From contig SYIL01000004.1 in assembly GCA_005798825.1 (NCBI GenBank), forward strand, positions 186,001 through 250,000: a stretch of 64,000 bases of DNA, read 5' to 3'. The notes under the pieces were generated by a model, which was not told the origin of the DNA, made no database searches, and saw only the letters and a list, made by a program, of their open reading frames with translations. This document shows positions 53,484-63,520 of this stretch, in pieces (positions within the stretch are counted from its first letter, which is position 1; each line of letters starts with the position of its first letter). This DNA is from Bacteroidota bacterium (GTDB lineage Bacteria > Bacteroidota > Bacteroidia > NS11-12g > UBA955). A program made the position numbers and the translations under genes.

Positions 53484-55151
53484 ATGCTCACCCACCTGAA
53501 TGTTAAAAACTATGCCCTCATTAAAGGGTTAGACATTGACTTCAGCTCAGGGTATACAAGTATTACTGGGGAAACAGGGGCAGGAAAAAGTATTTTATTG
53601 GGCGCAATTGGCTTAATCATGGGTGATCGTGGTGATAGCACTGCGATTCTCGACCCATCGCAAAAATGCGTCATAGAAGCAATATTTGACATACAGCGAC
53701 TTTCCTTGACAAAAGATTTTGAAGACCGCGATATCGACTATTCTGACCAGACAATTATTCGAAGAGAATGGCTTTCCAATGGCAAAATGCGGTCTTTTAT
53801 CAATGATTCTCAGGTTAGCCTACAATCGCTAAAATGGCTGGGAACTCAATTGTTAGAAATTCACTCCCAACATACTGGCCTTCTGGTAACCCAACACGAA
53901 GAACAATTAAAACTTGTCGATGCATTCTCAAAATCTTCTGAAATTTTGCTTCAGTACCAACAGAGTTATCATGCGTTCAAAGAGACCGAACAACTCCTAT
54001 CCGAGAAAAAGATTCATTTTGAAAATCTCAAAAAGGAAAGTGATTACACCACTTTTATTTTGTCTGAATTACGAGAATTTGCACCCCAACTCAACGAAGA
54101 TGCAGCCCTTGAAACAGAAATTGAATTATTAGAAAAAGCTACCCAACTAGAACAAACCCTTACATCCATAGAATTCGAACTCCAATCGGACGAGCAGTCG
54201 ATAATTGAAAAATTGGGCCGTATCCGCATTGAACTTAAACCCTTTATTAATTTGTCTCCCAAACTGAATGATTTTTTTGAAAGAATCAATGATTTGTTGA
54301 TGGAAAGCAAAGAATTATCACACGATTTAACCACTTCTGCAAGTAATTTTGATTCCAACCCCAACAAACTAGAAAGTTTACTCCAACGTTACTCCAAACT
54401 TCAACTTTTATTGCGCAAACACAATGTAAATAGTGTTGAAGCCCTTATTCACCGGTGTAATGAATTAGAAAATACCCACCTTGCTGAGCATCATTTAGAA
54501 ACTGAAATTACTGAAATCGCCGAAAAACTTTCTGGATTACACAAAGAATTAATACACAATGCCTCAATTCTTGGTAGTGTTCGAAGATCAAAAAAAGACC
54601 TTCTATCAAACCTAGTGGTCGATCAATTGAAACAATTAGACATGCCTTTTGCCCAAACCGAAATCCAAATAGATTCGATGGGTGAACAATTCAATATCAC
54701 AGGAAATGACCGCGTTTCGTTTCTTTTTAGTGCGAATAAGGGTCAATCTATGATGCCAATCGAAAAAATTGCCTCGGGAGGAGAAATTTCAAGACTGAAT
54801 TTCTGTCTAAGAACCATCATTGCAGAGCTTAAGCAATTGCCAACACTAATTTACGATGAAGCAGATACAGGTGTTAGTGGTGAAGTAGCCAGCCGATTGG
54901 GGTTTTTAATGCGAAAACAGGGTAAAAAACAGCAAATTTTTGCCATTACCCATTTACCGCAAGTTGCAGCATCTGGAAATCAACAATTATTTGTCTACAA
55001 ATCAAACGACGAAGCCATAAGCGAAACAAAAATTAAGCATTTGAATAGTACAGAGCGTGGACACGCGTTGGCGGAAATGCTTAGTGGTAAAAACCCTAGC
55101 GACGCGGCGCTACTCAATGCCCAGTCTTTATTAAAGATTCAATCCACCTAA
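53484..55151 (+). CDS. recN: DNA repair protein RecN
   Basis: 555 aa. An SMC-like ATPase acting on DNA double-strand breaks. Walker A is GETGAGKS (about 31-38) after LTHLNVKNYALIKGLDIDFS. The central region (about 150-360) is coiled coil. The ABC signature is KIASGGEISRLNFCLR (about 431-446) and Walker B is LPTLIYDEADTGVSGEVASRLG. The C-terminus is typical (QIFAITHLPQVAASGNQQLFV). It follows pfkA by 9 bases and overlaps the end of the convergent rnhA gene by 21 bases. Confidence 0.97.
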   Translation: MLTHLNVKNYALIKGLDIDFSSGYTSITGETGAGKSILLGAIGLIMGDRGDSTAILDPSQKCVIEAIFDIQRLSLTKDFEDRDIDYSDQTIIRREWLSNGKMRSFINDSQVSLQSLKWLGTQLLEIHSQHTGLLVTQHEEQLKLVDAFSKSSEILLQYQQSYHAFKETEQLLSEKKIHFENLKKESDYTTFILSELREFAPQLNEDAALETEIELLEKATQLEQTLTSIEFELQSDEQSIIEKLGRIRIELKPFINLSPKLNDFFERINDLLMESKELSHDLTTSASNFDSNPNKLESLLQRYSKLQLLLRKHNVNSVEALIHRCNELENTHLAEHHLETEITEIAEKLSGLHKELIHNASILGSVRRSKKDLLSNLVVDQLKQLDMPFAQTEIQIDSMGEQFNITGNDRVSFLFSANKGQSMMPIEKIASGGEISRLNFCLRTIIAELKQLPTLIYDEADTGVSGEVASRLGFLMRKQGKKQQIFAITHLPQVAASGNQQLFVYKSNDEAISETKIKHLNSTERGHALAEMLSGKNPSDAALLNAQSLLKIQST

Positions 55152-55625
55152 CTTCTTTTCAATGGCCTCGTATTTTTCATAATTGTGGTCAATCTCGATT
55201 GGGTTGTTTTGGGCAGCTGTAGTTGCCAATACGTCACAGCATTCATTTTCCGTAATACCAGAATGTCCTTTAACCCAATGAAAATCGGGCTTTAGAAGCT
55301 CATACAGTGGTAGAAATACTTGCCATAGGTCTACATTTTTTATTTTTTTCCACCCTTTTTGTTTCCAAGAAAATACCCATTTTTTATCTATTGCATCAAC
55401 GACATATTTGCTATCTGTATAGACTAGAATCGACATTTGAGTCTTTTTTATCTGCTTTAATGCCATGATAACTGCCAATAATTCCATGCGGTTATTGGTA
55501 GTTCTTCGAAAGCCACCAGAAATTTCTTTACGGTGATGTGCCTGCATTAAAACTGCACCATATCCACCAGGACCTGGATTTCCCAGAGCGGCCCCATCCG
55601 TGTATATGATAATTGGCAAAGACAT
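55131..55625 (-). CDS. rnhA: Ribonuclease HI
   Basis: 164 aa. It removes RNA from RNA-DNA hybrids. Catalytic acidic residues are all visible: Asp10 (IIYTDGAALGNPG), Glu48 (NNRMELLAV), Asp71 (VYTDSKYV) and Asp131 in the NECCDVLA stretch; the flexible-loop His121 is in WVKGHSG. It overlaps the recN 3' end by 21 bases. Its ATG is 4 bases after a -7 element and only 35 bases from the divergent cinA ATG. Confidence 0.97.
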   Translation of the reverse strand: MSLPIIIYTDGAALGNPGPGGYGAVLMQAHHRKEISGGFRRTTNNRMELLAVIMALKQIKKTQMSILVYTDSKYVVDAIDKKWVFSWKQKGWKKIKNVDLWQVFLPLYELLKPDFHWVKGHSGITENECCDVLATTAAQNNPIEIDHNYEKYEAIEKKLGGLNL

Positions 55626-55629
55626 ACTA

Positions 55630-55656
55630 CAAATTTACATGTTACGCGTATTTTTG
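55630..55656. promoter_or_regulatory. Back-to-back promoters for rnhA and cinA
   Basis: TAAATTTG on the minus strand (55637-55630) lies 4 bases before the rnhA ATG. TATTTTTG on the plus strand (55649-55656) lies 4 bases before the cinA ATG. The two -7 elements are separated by 11 bases, so each polymerase footprint must cover the other's promoter. Confidence 0.55.
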
Positions 55657-55660
55657 CTGC

Positions 55661-56902
55661 ATGGAAGCCGAAATCATTACCATTGGGGATGAACTATTGA
55701 TTGGGCAAACCGTCGACACCAACAGCGCTTGGTTGGGAAATGAATTGAGCCTAATTGGAATCACATTAAGCAGAAAAACCAGTATTGCCGACAAAGAATC
55801 TGCCATCATTGATGCCATCAAAGAAGCCCATTCACGCGTCAATCTGGTTATTATAACTGGTGGATTGGGTCCAACCAAAGATGATATAACCAAAAAAGCC
55901 CTCTGTCGTTACTATGATTGTGACTACCGAATCGACGAATCGGTAATCAAACACCTCGAAAAGATTTTTGCCAATCGTAGCCGTAAACTTTTAGAAAGTA
56001 ATCTAACCCAATCTAATTTACCTTCAAAGAGTGAAACATTGCTCAACGAAGTTGGAACAGCTCCAGGGATGTGGTTTCACACAAATGACAAATTCCTAAT
56101 TTCACTTCCTGGGGTCCCAAGCGAAGTCTATCATATTACGAAGGAACGTGTTATTCCCAAACTGTTAGAAACTTTTAAGCTTCCGATTGTTTTACATCGA
56201 ACATTGGTAACCCTTCAAAAACCAGAAAGCTTGCTGTCTGCAGAACTCGAGGAATTTGAAAACGAATTGCCCCCAAGCATCAGCCTCGCCTACCTGCCAA
56301 GTTATAATATGGTAAAACTTCGTTTAACCCAGAAGGTAGAAAAAAAAGAAGCCGTTAGCATTGATCTATACTACAAAAAACTCATCGCTACCATTTCTAA
56401 GGATGTGTTTTGCGCTGGTGACAGAGATCCAGCCAGTCATTTGGCTCAATATTTTATAAAGAATCGCCTGCATTTCACAAGTGCCGAAAGTTGCACTGGG
56501 GGATTAATTGTCCAACGCTTGATGCAAGAGCCCGGTATTTCTTCTGTCTATTCTGGTTCTATTGTCGCATATTCAAACGAAACCAAAATACGTGAATTGG
56601 GTATATCCGCATCTATTATTGAAACCCACGGGGCTGTGAGTGAATCTTGTGCCAGAGCCATGGCAGAATCTGTTCGAAAAAAATTTAATGCAGATATTTC
56701 TATTGCCAGCACCGGTATTGCAGGCCCTACCGGTGGTTCATTGGAAAAACCCATCGGTTTAGTTTTTATTGCAATTTGCAATAAAGATATAACGGTTTGT
56801 GAATCCTTTAAAATGTTTGGGACCCGAACCCAGATAATGCAAAGAACCACCAATGCATCATTTTGGATGTTGAAAAAACTTCTCGCCATCCCGATAGATT
56901 AA
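55661..56902 (+). CDS. cinA: CinA family protein (competence/damage-inducible; nicotinamide mononucleotide deamidase)
   Basis: 413 aa from the ATG at 55661 ([22 protein letters not shown]). The N-terminal MoCF/COG1058 domain has GDELLIGQ and [16 protein letters not shown] (about 65-80). The C-terminal CinA/PncC domain (about 260-413) has [17 protein letters not shown], with SCTGG as the active-site serine motif, and [24 protein letters not shown]. It recycles NMN and possibly ADP-ribose pyrophosphate. Full length with both domains. Confidence 0.96.
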   Translation: MEAEIITIGDELLIGQTVDTNSAWLGNELSLIGITLSRKTSIADKESAIIDAIKEAHSRVNLVIITGGLGPTKDDITKKALCRYYDCDYRIDESVIKHLEKIFANRSRKLLESNLTQSNLPSKSETLLNEVGTAPGMWFHTNDKFLISLPGVPSEVYHITKERVIPKLLETFKLPIVLHRTLVTLQKPESLLSAELEEFENELPPSISLAYLPSYNMVKLRLTQKVEKKEAVSIDLYYKKLIATISKDVFCAGDRDPASHLAQYFIKNRLHFTSAESCTGGLIVQRLMQEPGISSVYSGSIVAYSNETKIRELGISASIIETHGAVSESCARAMAESVRKKFNADISIASTGIAGPTGGSLEKPIGLVFIAICNKDITVCESFKMFGTRTQIMQRTTNASFWMLKKLLAIPID

Positions 56903-56929
56903 CTACCCTTTCACAGAGTGTTTTTTCAA

Positions 56930-56937
56930 TACCTTTG
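56930..56937 (+). promoter_or_regulatory. Bacteroidota -7 element (TACCTTTG) before guaA
   Basis: Exact TAnnTTTG, 9 bases before the guaA ATG. A TTTC sequence (56909-56912 area) sits where a TTTG is expected. Confidence 0.5.
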
Positions 56938-56946
56938 TATTACTTC

Positions 56947-58479
56947 ATGTCTGACAAAATACTCATTCTCGATTTTGGATCCCAGTATACGCAATTAATT
57001 GCCCGAAGACTTCGCGAGTTATTCGTTTATTGTGAAATTCATCCCTACAACCATATTCCCGTTCTAACTTCAGATATCAAAGGCATAATTTTGTCTGGGA
57101 GTCCATGCTCTGTCAATGAAAAAGATGCCCCCACCTTAGATTTAGACTCACTTTTGGCATTTTGTCCAGTTTTGGGAATCTGTTATGGTGCACAATTGCT
57201 TGCCAAAGTATACGGAGGTATAGTTTCACGCAGCGATCACCGCGAATATGGCAGGGCAATAATGCAATTGGGAAATTCGAAGAATGACCTTTTCATTGGA
57301 TTGAATTTGGAAAGTCAAGTTTGGATGAGTCACGGAGATACCATAGCTTCTCTACCACCGAACGCAAGCATTATTGCCCATACAAAATCCATTCCCATTG
57401 CAGCTTTTAGTATGCTGGGGAAGTTTCCCGTTTATGGTATACAATTTCACCCAGAGGTATTCCACAGTACACAAGGCGCTGTATTGTTGCAAAACTTTAC
57501 CCATACAATATGTGGCTGTTTGGGAGATTGGACCCCGAAACATTTTATTGATGAAACCATTCTCTCAATTCGCAATACGGTTGGAAATGATACGGTTATT
57601 TTAGGTCTTTCGGGAGGGGTAGATAGTTCGGTTGCTGCACTTTTACTGCACAAAGCCATCGGCAAAAAACTACACTGCATTTTTATTGACAACGGGCTCC
57701 TTCGAAAAAATGAATTTGAATCAGTCCAAACAATGTATTCTCAATTGGATCTTAATATTAGGGGTGTAAATGCAACCCAAGAATTTTATTCTGCGTTAAA
57801 AGGCTTGACTGATCCAGAAGCAAAAAGAAAGGCCATTGGACGTGTTTTTATCGATGTATTCCAAGTGGAAAGCCTAAAAATTCCAAATGTAAATTGGCTT
57901 GCCCAAGGAACTATTTACCCAGATGTAATTGAGAGCGTAAGTGTAAAAGGTCCTTCCGCAACGATCAAAAGTCACCACAATGTGGGAGGACTTCCAGAAA
58001 AAATGAACCTCAAAATCATAGAACCCCTAAGAAGTCTTTTCAAAGATGAAGTACGACGGGTTGGAAATGCGCTGGGTTTACCTCAAGAAATACTCAATCG
58101 CCACCCATTTCCTGGTCCGGGTCTATCGATTCGTATTCTAGGCGATATTTCTGCCGAAAAAGTACATTTACTGCAAGAAGCCGATTCGATTTATATCCAA
58201 AAATTACACGAATACGGTTGGTACGACAAAATTTGGCAAGCCGGAGCTATTTTATTGCCCATAAGGAGTGTAGGGGTAATGGGCGACGAACGCACATATG
58301 AACAAGTTATTGCACTCAGGGCCGTATCCAGCACAGACGGAATGACCGCCGACTGGGTTCATCTTCCGCACGAAATTCTATCGGATATTAGCAATACTAT
58401 AATCAATAAAGTAAAAGGAATTAACCGTGTAGTGTATGATATCAGTTCCAAACCACCGGCAACAATAGAATGGGAATGA
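56947..58479 (+). CDS. guaA: GMP synthase (glutamine-hydrolysing)
   Basis: 510 aa from the ATG at 56947. It converts XMP to GMP. The class I glutamine amidotransferase half has the triad Cys79 ([11 protein letters not shown]), His168 and Glu170 ([10 protein letters not shown]). The ATP-pyrophosphatase half has the P-loop [14 protein letters not shown] (about 221-234), and the C-terminal dimer domain has [14 protein letters not shown] and the end KPPATIEWE. Full length. The next gene starts within its stop codon (ATGA). Confidence 0.98.
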   Translation: MSDKILILDFGSQYTQLIARRLRELFVYCEIHPYNHIPVLTSDIKGIILSGSPCSVNEKDAPTLDLDSLLAFCPVLGICYGAQLLAKVYGGIVSRSDHREYGRAIMQLGNSKNDLFIGLNLESQVWMSHGDTIASLPPNASIIAHTKSIPIAAFSMLGKFPVYGIQFHPEVFHSTQGAVLLQNFTHTICGCLGDWTPKHFIDETILSIRNTVGNDTVILGLSGGVDSSVAALLLHKAIGKKLHCIFIDNGLLRKNEFESVQTMYSQLDLNIRGVNATQEFYSALKGLTDPEAKRKAIGRVFIDVFQVESLKIPNVNWLAQGTIYPDVIESVSVKGPSATIKSHHNVGGLPEKMNLKIIEPLRSLFKDEVRRVGNALGLPQEILNRHPFPGPGLSIRILGDISAEKVHLLQEADSIYIQKLHEYGWYDKIWQAGAILLPIRSVGVMGDERTYEQVIALRAVSSTDGMTADWVHLPHEILSDISNTIINKVKGINRVVYDISSKPPATIEWE

Positions 58480-59663
58480 TCAAAAGTTGGTTTCATGGTG
58501 CGATTGTTTTGGCTTTGGGCTTTTGCCCAATCCATCCATCACTTGCGCAAAAAAACAGCATTAAAATTGGTATCGCTTTGCCATTTCATGGGGGTTTGAG
58601 CAAGACGAACAAACTAAGTGATGCCATGCTGGACTATTACGCAGGATTCAAAATAGCCATGTCGGAACTTGAATTAGAGGGTTTGAATGCGGAAGTATCT
58701 GTTTGGGATACTGAACCAAACGACAGTATTCCATTGAACGAATTGGCCTTAGAATCTATTGTTTCTTCACCAAATTTTGCGAATCGAGATGTCGTTATTG
58801 GGCCTGTGTATGGGGAAAATTTCACTGATGTAATTAAAACTATCCATAACAGTTCCACGCCATACCCCAAACTCTGGATTTCTCCTTTAACCTACATAAC
58901 ACCCACTGAAATAAAAGAATCTCATATTGCCGAAAATACCGACTTCAATGAGATAAATACAGATGCAATTCGTTCGTTCTATCCCAATCTTAATTTCTTC
59001 ATTCCCGACTCTCTTAGATTCAGAGCACTCGCAAACGCAGTGGCCAGCCAGTTTTCTACTTATCGAATATGTTTGATCGTGGATGGTAGTAATCCCAGCA
59101 AAGCAAAAAGCACTCTATACAAGTCAATCATTGCTAATACCCATTCCAGCACAGTGAGTATTCACTCATGGATCAATGGAAAACTGACACCTTCGTTGCC
59201 TAACCAAGACAGCCTAGTATTGGCTGTTTGTATTGAAAGTGCCAATGAACGTGTTCCATTGGGGAAATTGCTAAAAAACAGGCTGTCTTCATGGATAATC
59301 GGGGATTTATCTTGGTTTACAGACAAACATTTTTATCCTGGAATCAACGATGAATTCTGCCTTTTCCCAACCGTAAATTTTATCGATTTTCACAATGTCG
59401 ACTGTGTAGATTTTACGCGGAATTATTTCAACATCCAGCATTCCGAACCGAGTAAATACGCATTTATCGGATATGATCACGGTATTTTTTTGGCCTATGC
59501 CGTTATGGCTTTTGGAAACAATTTTATGGAATCACTTCCCGATGCAACCTATGAAGGATTGATTAGCAATATCAATATAAAATCTGGGATAAACGCGTAC
59601 TGTAATTTTGGAATTCGATTTATCAAGATTCCCGATGAAACACCCCATTTATTTGAACAGTGA
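58476..59663 (+). CDS. Periplasmic-binding-protein-like protein
   Basis: 395 aa. The start at 58476 overlaps the guaA TGA; an ATG two codons upstream is also possible. A signal peptide ends near HPSLAQ. The sequence [17 protein letters not shown]...[29 protein letters not shown] is the first strand-helix-strand of a type I periplasmic binding (LivK-like) fold, followed by [20 protein letters not shown]. Toward the C-terminus [19 protein letters not shown] also fits. No ABC permease or ATPase gene is nearby, so it may be an orphan sensor or binding protein. It is coupled to the methyltransferase downstream. Confidence 0.72.
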   Translation: MIKSWFHGAIVLALGFCPIHPSLAQKNSIKIGIALPFHGGLSKTNKLSDAMLDYYAGFKIAMSELELEGLNAEVSVWDTEPNDSIPLNELALESIVSSPNFANRDVVIGPVYGENFTDVIKTIHNSSTPYPKLWISPLTYITPTEIKESHIAENTDFNEINTDAIRSFYPNLNFFIPDSLRFRALANAVASQFSTYRICLIVDGSNPSKAKSTLYKSIIANTHSSTVSIHSWINGKLTPSLPNQDSLVLAVCIESANERVPLGKLLKNRLSSWIIGDLSWFTDKHFYPGINDEFCLFPTVNFIDFHNVDCVDFTRNYFNIQHSEPSKYAFIGYDHGIFLAYAVMAFGNNFMESLPDATYEGLISNINIKSGINAYCNFGIRFIKIPDETPHLFEQ

Positions 59664-60751
59664 TCAACAGCCTCCCCTATTCCTTTTTTAAAAACTGTTC
59701 CGACATTTTGCTTAACTATGATGGCAAAATACCTTTTCATCTTTATTTAAAAAAATGCTTTAATGCCCATAAAAATTGGGGTAGTAAAGACAGGAAGCGC
59801 TACCGAGATGCAAGCTATGTTTATTGGCGCTTTGCATTTCCAAAAAAGATTTTAGATGCATCAGCTATCATTCAATGGCTTAAGAACCATTATCCCGTTC
59901 CGCAATTACCGGTATATAATCCCTACGAACCCTATGAGACTAATCTTTCTGTCGAAATCAACTACAGTTCATTGCAAACTTGGTTTACCACAGAGCCCAA
60001 TACTTGGATTCGCATCAATCATGGTCATGAAAAGACCGTAAAAAGATTCCTGGAGACCACAGGAATAAAAACAATTGAATCTAAAAAAACATCACTTGCC
60101 TTGCCAAGTCAGTCCAATCTTTTCGAATTGATACAGCGTGGCTCTATTTATATTCAGGATATTTCTTCGCAGCAGGCGATGGATTTTGAGAATACTTTGT
60201 TGCAAGATGCCTTTTACAAAGGAGCTAGCGTTTGGGATTGTTGTTCAGGATCTGGAGGAAAATCGATTACGCTGGCCCTAAATAATGAAGGCATTGATCT
60301 CATTTGCAGCGATATTCGACAATCTATAATAGACAATTTACTGTCGCGATTTACCTTGCTAAAATTAAACCCCCCAGCAATATTTTGTATAGATCTTTCG
60401 ATTCAAAATGAAGGTTTTACCCCCGTTGACATTGCCATTGCTGACTTACCCTGCAGTGGCAGTGGAACCTGGCGAAGAAATCCAGAGAATATTCATTTTT
60501 TTGATTCCAAACGAATTGCTGAATTTTCAAAGCAGCAAATTCTGATGGTTCAAAACATCTTGCCCTACATTAAATCTGGTGGCTTCCTCGTCTACCTCAC
60601 TTGTTCTGTTTTTAAAGAAGAAAATGAAATCAATGTTGGACAATTGGTAGACAATTTCGGACTTGTATTGATAGATTCTTGTATTGTTGGAGGGCACCCA
60701 ATAAATGGCGATTATCTATACCGGGCTATTATGCAAAAACCCTTAGTTTGA
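59660..60751 (+). CDS. RsmB/NOP family RNA cytosine-C5 methyltransferase
   Basis: 363 aa. The GTG at 59660 overlaps the preceding TGA. A short N-terminal NusB-like helical region precedes the methyltransferase. The SAM motif I is VWDCCSGSGGKSI (191-203), then CSDIR and DLPCSGSGTWRRNPE. The two cysteines of the m5C mechanism are Cys265 (in DLPCS) and Cys315 (in LTCSVF). The target (16S or 23S rRNA, or tRNA) is not determined. It is smaller than E. coli RsmB (429 aa), with a reduced N-terminal domain. Its stop overlaps the convergent fabH by 9 bases. Confidence 0.92.
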   Translation: MINSLPYSFFKNCSDILLNYDGKIPFHLYLKKCFNAHKNWGSKDRKRYRDASYVYWRFAFPKKILDASAIIQWLKNHYPVPQLPVYNPYEPYETNLSVEINYSSLQTWFTTEPNTWIRINHGHEKTVKRFLETTGIKTIESKKTSLALPSQSNLFELIQRGSIYIQDISSQQAMDFENTLLQDAFYKGASVWDCCSGSGGKSITLALNNEGIDLICSDIRQSIIDNLLSRFTLLKLNPPAIFCIDLSIQNEGFTPVDIAIADLPCSGSGTWRRNPENIHFFDSKRIAEFSKQQILMVQNILPYIKSGGFLVYLTCSVFKEENEINVGQLVDNFGLVLIDSCIVGGHPINGDYLYRAIMQKPLV

Positions 60752-61738
60752 GTCGTAAGACCACTTAATGTATATGCTACCCCACGTAAATCCACCACCA
60801 AAACAACTTAAAATTATATTATCGCCTTTTTTCAGTTGATTTTCCCATTCCCACAGGCATAAGGGAAGTGTAGCAGATGTTGTATTCCCATATTTTTGAA
60901 TATTAATCATTACCTTACTTTTATCAAGTCCCATGCGTTCGGCTGTTGCATCAATAATACGCATATTGGCTTGGTGCGGAACCAGCCAAGCAATGTCATC
61001 CGAAGACAGGTTATTTCGATTCATGATTTCAAAACTCACATCCGCCATTTTAATAACTGCAAATTTGAAAACCGTTTTACCCTCTTGATACACACTGTGC
61101 AAACGATTGTCTATGGTTTCATGACTGGGGGGAAGCATTGATCCACCTGCTTTTTGAATCAAAAAATCCTTCCCACTTCCATCTACACGCGTAATAGTAT
61201 CAATAATACCCTCGAAGTCGTTTGTAGGTTCAAGCAAAACGCAACCCGCACCATCGCCAAACAAAATACAAGTATTGCGGTCTGTATAATCAGTAATAGC
61301 ACTCATTTTATCAGCGCCTACTACCAAAACTTTTTTGTGGGTTCCGGACTCTATAAATTTAGAACCTGTTACAACTGCAAATAAAAAACCACTGCAAGCT
61401 GCACCGATATCATATCCCCATGCATTTGTAGCACCAATTTTTTCAGCAATCACATTCGCAGTTGCTGGAAAAACATAATCTCCAGTGACCGTAGCACAAA
61501 TAATCAAATCGATTTCTAATGGATCAATTCCTTTTTTAGCGAGCATCGGCAAGATTGCATCTACCGCCATGTCTGATGTGGCTTTCCCAGTTATGTCTAA
61601 AATGCGTCGCTCAATGATTCCGGTCCTACTCCGAATCCATTCGTCATTGGTATCAACCATTTTCTCCAAATCAGAATTTGATAATATTGTAGAAGGCACA
61701 TATCCTCCAACGGCTGTTATAGAAGCCCTAATTTTCAT
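60743..61738 (-). CDS. fabH: 3-oxoacyl-ACP synthase III
   Basis: 331 aa. It starts fatty acid synthesis by condensing acetyl-CoA (or branched primers) with malonyl-ACP. The catalytic triad is seen as Cys115 (GAACSGFLF), His255 (VPHQANMRI) and Asn285 (YGNTTSATLP). Normal length. Its ATG lies 11 bases inside the end of plsX, so the genes are co-transcribed. Confidence 0.98.
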   Translation of the reverse strand: MKIRASITAVGGYVPSTILSNSDLEKMVDTNDEWIRSRTGIIERRILDITGKATSDMAVDAILPMLAKKGIDPLEIDLIICATVTGDYVFPATANVIAEKIGATNAWGYDIGAACSGFLFAVVTGSKFIESGTHKKVLVVGADKMSAITDYTDRNTCILFGDGAGCVLLEPTNDFEGIIDTITRVDGSGKDFLIQKAGGSMLPPSHETIDNRLHSVYQEGKTVFKFAVIKMADVSFEIMNRNNLSSDDIAWLVPHQANMRIIDATAERMGLDKSKVMINIQKYGNTTSATLPLCLWEWENQLKKGDNIILSCFGGGFTWGSIYIKWSYDSN

Positions 61739-62714
61739 GTATTGAATTTAATGTGTCTGATTGACTTGCAATAAAACGAGCCATTGATTTTTGAATTTTT
61801 CCCATTAATTGAGATTTAACAGTTTCGCAGGCGAATTCAATCATTTTTACAAATGTTTTATCTTTTGTAATGCCGTGACCGACAATAACGGGTGCGTTTA
61901 CACCCAATATCAAGCTACCACCATAATGCTTAAAATTAAACTTTTCTAAATACTCATCGTGAATCCCACGCCTGACAAGATTATAGTATAGCCCTTCACA
62001 AACTTTGATGATTAAATTTCCACTAAAGCCGTCACAGACAACAACATCTGCCTTGTCAGAGAAAATATCACGACCCTCGATATTACCAACAAAATGAATT
62101 CCTTGTGTTTGAACAAGCAGTTGATGGGTTGATTTGGATAGTAAATTCCCCTTTTCACACTCCTCACCAATATTTAATAATCCTATTTTGGGGGAATCTA
62201 CTTTATACATCATGGAATACAATAAATTGCCCAACAATGAAAATTTCTCGAGATGTTCAGGTTTACAATCTGCATTGGCACCTACATCCAAAAGAAGACC
62301 CGGATTGCCTTGTATACGTGGGATTACAGAAGTTAAACATGGGCGATCCAAACCATCTACAAGTTTAAGATATTGAATAGACCCTACCAACATAGCCCCT
62401 GTATTGCCCGCACTCAAAAACGCATCAATTTTCCCTTGTGCCAAATACGAAAATCCTTGAGAAATACTTGAATTGGGTTTCGACAACAATGCTTTAACAG
62501 GGTGATCTGACATTTCAATTACATCAGTAGTATCTACAATGGTAAACAAATCCAAACCAATAGACTCCTGTTCACAAATGGCTGTAATATCCTGAAGTGA
62601 TCCAAATAGAACCAATTCAATCAAAGGCATCAAACTCGATGCGATAAAAGCGCCCTTGACTGCCTCTGATGGGGCATAATCCCCACCCATGGCATCAATA
62701 CCTATTTTCATCAA
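61728..62714 (-). CDS. plsX: Phosphate acyltransferase PlsX
   Basis: 328 aa. It makes acyl-phosphate from acyl-ACP for phospholipid synthesis. The N-terminal MKIGIDAMGGDYAPSEAVKGA (about 2-22), the SAGNTGAMLVGSI motif (about 101-113) and the VCDGFSGNLIIKVCEG stretch (about 225-240) are diagnostic. The start overlaps the rpmF stop by ATGA and the end overlaps fabH, the classical cluster in many bacteria. Confidence 0.98.
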   Translation of the reverse strand: MMKIGIDAMGGDYAPSEAVKGAFIASSLMPLIELVLFGSLQDITAICEQESIGLDLFTIVDTTDVIEMSDHPVKALLSKPNSSISQGFSYLAQGKIDAFLSAGNTGAMLVGSIQYLKLVDGLDRPCLTSVIPRIQGNPGLLLDVGANADCKPEHLEKFSLLGNLLYSMMYKVDSPKIGLLNIGEECEKGNLLSKSTHQLLVQTQGIHFVGNIEGRDIFSDKADVVVCDGFSGNLIIKVCEGLYYNLVRRGIHDEYLEKFNFKHYGGSLILGVNAPVIVGHGITKDKTFVKMIEFACETVKSQLMGKIQKSMARFIASQSDTLNSIHEN

Positions 62715-62896
62715 TTATCGTTACGACCTTTCATGACCTTTTGGCCACGGTACATTCCTGTCTCAAGATTAACACGATGATACAAAGAAACATCACCAGT
62801 AATTGGATCTGCAATCAAGGGACGTATTTCAATCTTGTCATGGGTTCGACGCTTATCGCGACGGGTTTTGGATATTTTTCTCTTTGGATGTGCCAT
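62711..62896 (-). CDS. rpmF: 50S ribosomal protein L32
   Basis: 61 aa. MAHPKRKISKTRRDKRRTHDK is the basic L32 start. The Cys pairs of zinc-binding L32 are absent (there is no cysteine in the protein), so this is the zinc-free type. It is followed by plsX through an ATGA overlap and preceded by the DUF177 gene at 8 bases. Confidence 0.97.
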   Translation of the reverse strand: MAHPKRKISKTRRDKRRTHDKIEIRPLIADPITGDVSLYHRVNLETGMYRGQKVMKGRNDN

Positions 62897-62904
62897 TTCC
62901 TGGT

Positions 62905-63444
62905 TTATTTGTTTTTTATTTCTTTGAGTTTATCCCATCTGGAATCTATTTCGTTGGTAGATTCGACAATGAGTGATTGTAATTTTTGTATCATAACTTG
63001 ATTACAGGGTTTTTCAGTTGATTCGTCACAATTTCGCATAATAGGCAAAGACAAAAAAGATGATTCAAAAACGGTCTTGGCTATGGACAATTCAAATTCA
63101 TGGGAATTGAGATATATCAGTTCGGTTCCATCATCAGAATATTCATTATCCAATTTATCGTGACTGTCTAAATGCACAAAAAGCCTGTATTTAGAATCAA
63201 TTTTCAATGGCAAATCAACCAGACAACGATGACATTCAACGGTCATAAATCCGTTCAATCCCAATTGAAGTTGCATTAGGTTAACATTTTTTTCGATGTC
63301 CACCGAAACAAATACATCTGCTTTTAAAACATCTATACTGCCTAACTCTGCAAAGAACGATTCATTGATACGAAACTTCAAAGAGTGTTTGCCAGCTTTA
63401 AACTTGACAAACTCTATTAGAAGATCTTCCGCTTTATCAAACAT
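62905..63444 (-). CDS. DUF177 family protein (YceD-like)
   Basis: 179 aa. The gene before rpmF is usually a DUF177/YceD protein, linked to 23S rRNA accumulation. The conserved CxxC-type stretch is seen as VECHRCLVDLPLKIDS (about 67-82) and LNSHEFELSIAKTVFESSFLSLPIMRNCDES (about 111-141). The length and the order DUF177-rpmF-plsX-fabH agree with the family. A TAAATTTG element lies 17 bases before the ATG. Confidence 0.92.
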   Translation of the reverse strand: MFDKAEDLLIEFVKFKAGKHSLKFRINESFFAELGSIDVLKADVFVSVDIEKNVNLMQLQLGLNGFMTVECHRCLVDLPLKIDSKYRLFVHLDSHDKLDNEYSDDGTELIYLNSHEFELSIAKTVFESSFLSLPIMRNCDESTEKPCNQVMIQKLQSLIVESTNEIDSRWDKLKEIKNK

Positions 63445-63461
63445 AAATCAAAAACGAATTG

Positions 63462-63469
63462 CAAATTTA
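63462..63469 (-). promoter_or_regulatory. Bacteroidota -7 element (TAAATTTG) for the DUF177-rpmF-plsX-fabH operon
   Basis: Exact TAnnTTTG on the minus strand, 17 bases before the DUF177 ATG and about 50 bases downstream of the terminator. Confidence 0.5.
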
Positions 63470-63520
63470 CAAAATTTTACTCACATTTTTATACCTTAGT
63501 CAAAAAACCAATATCGCACA

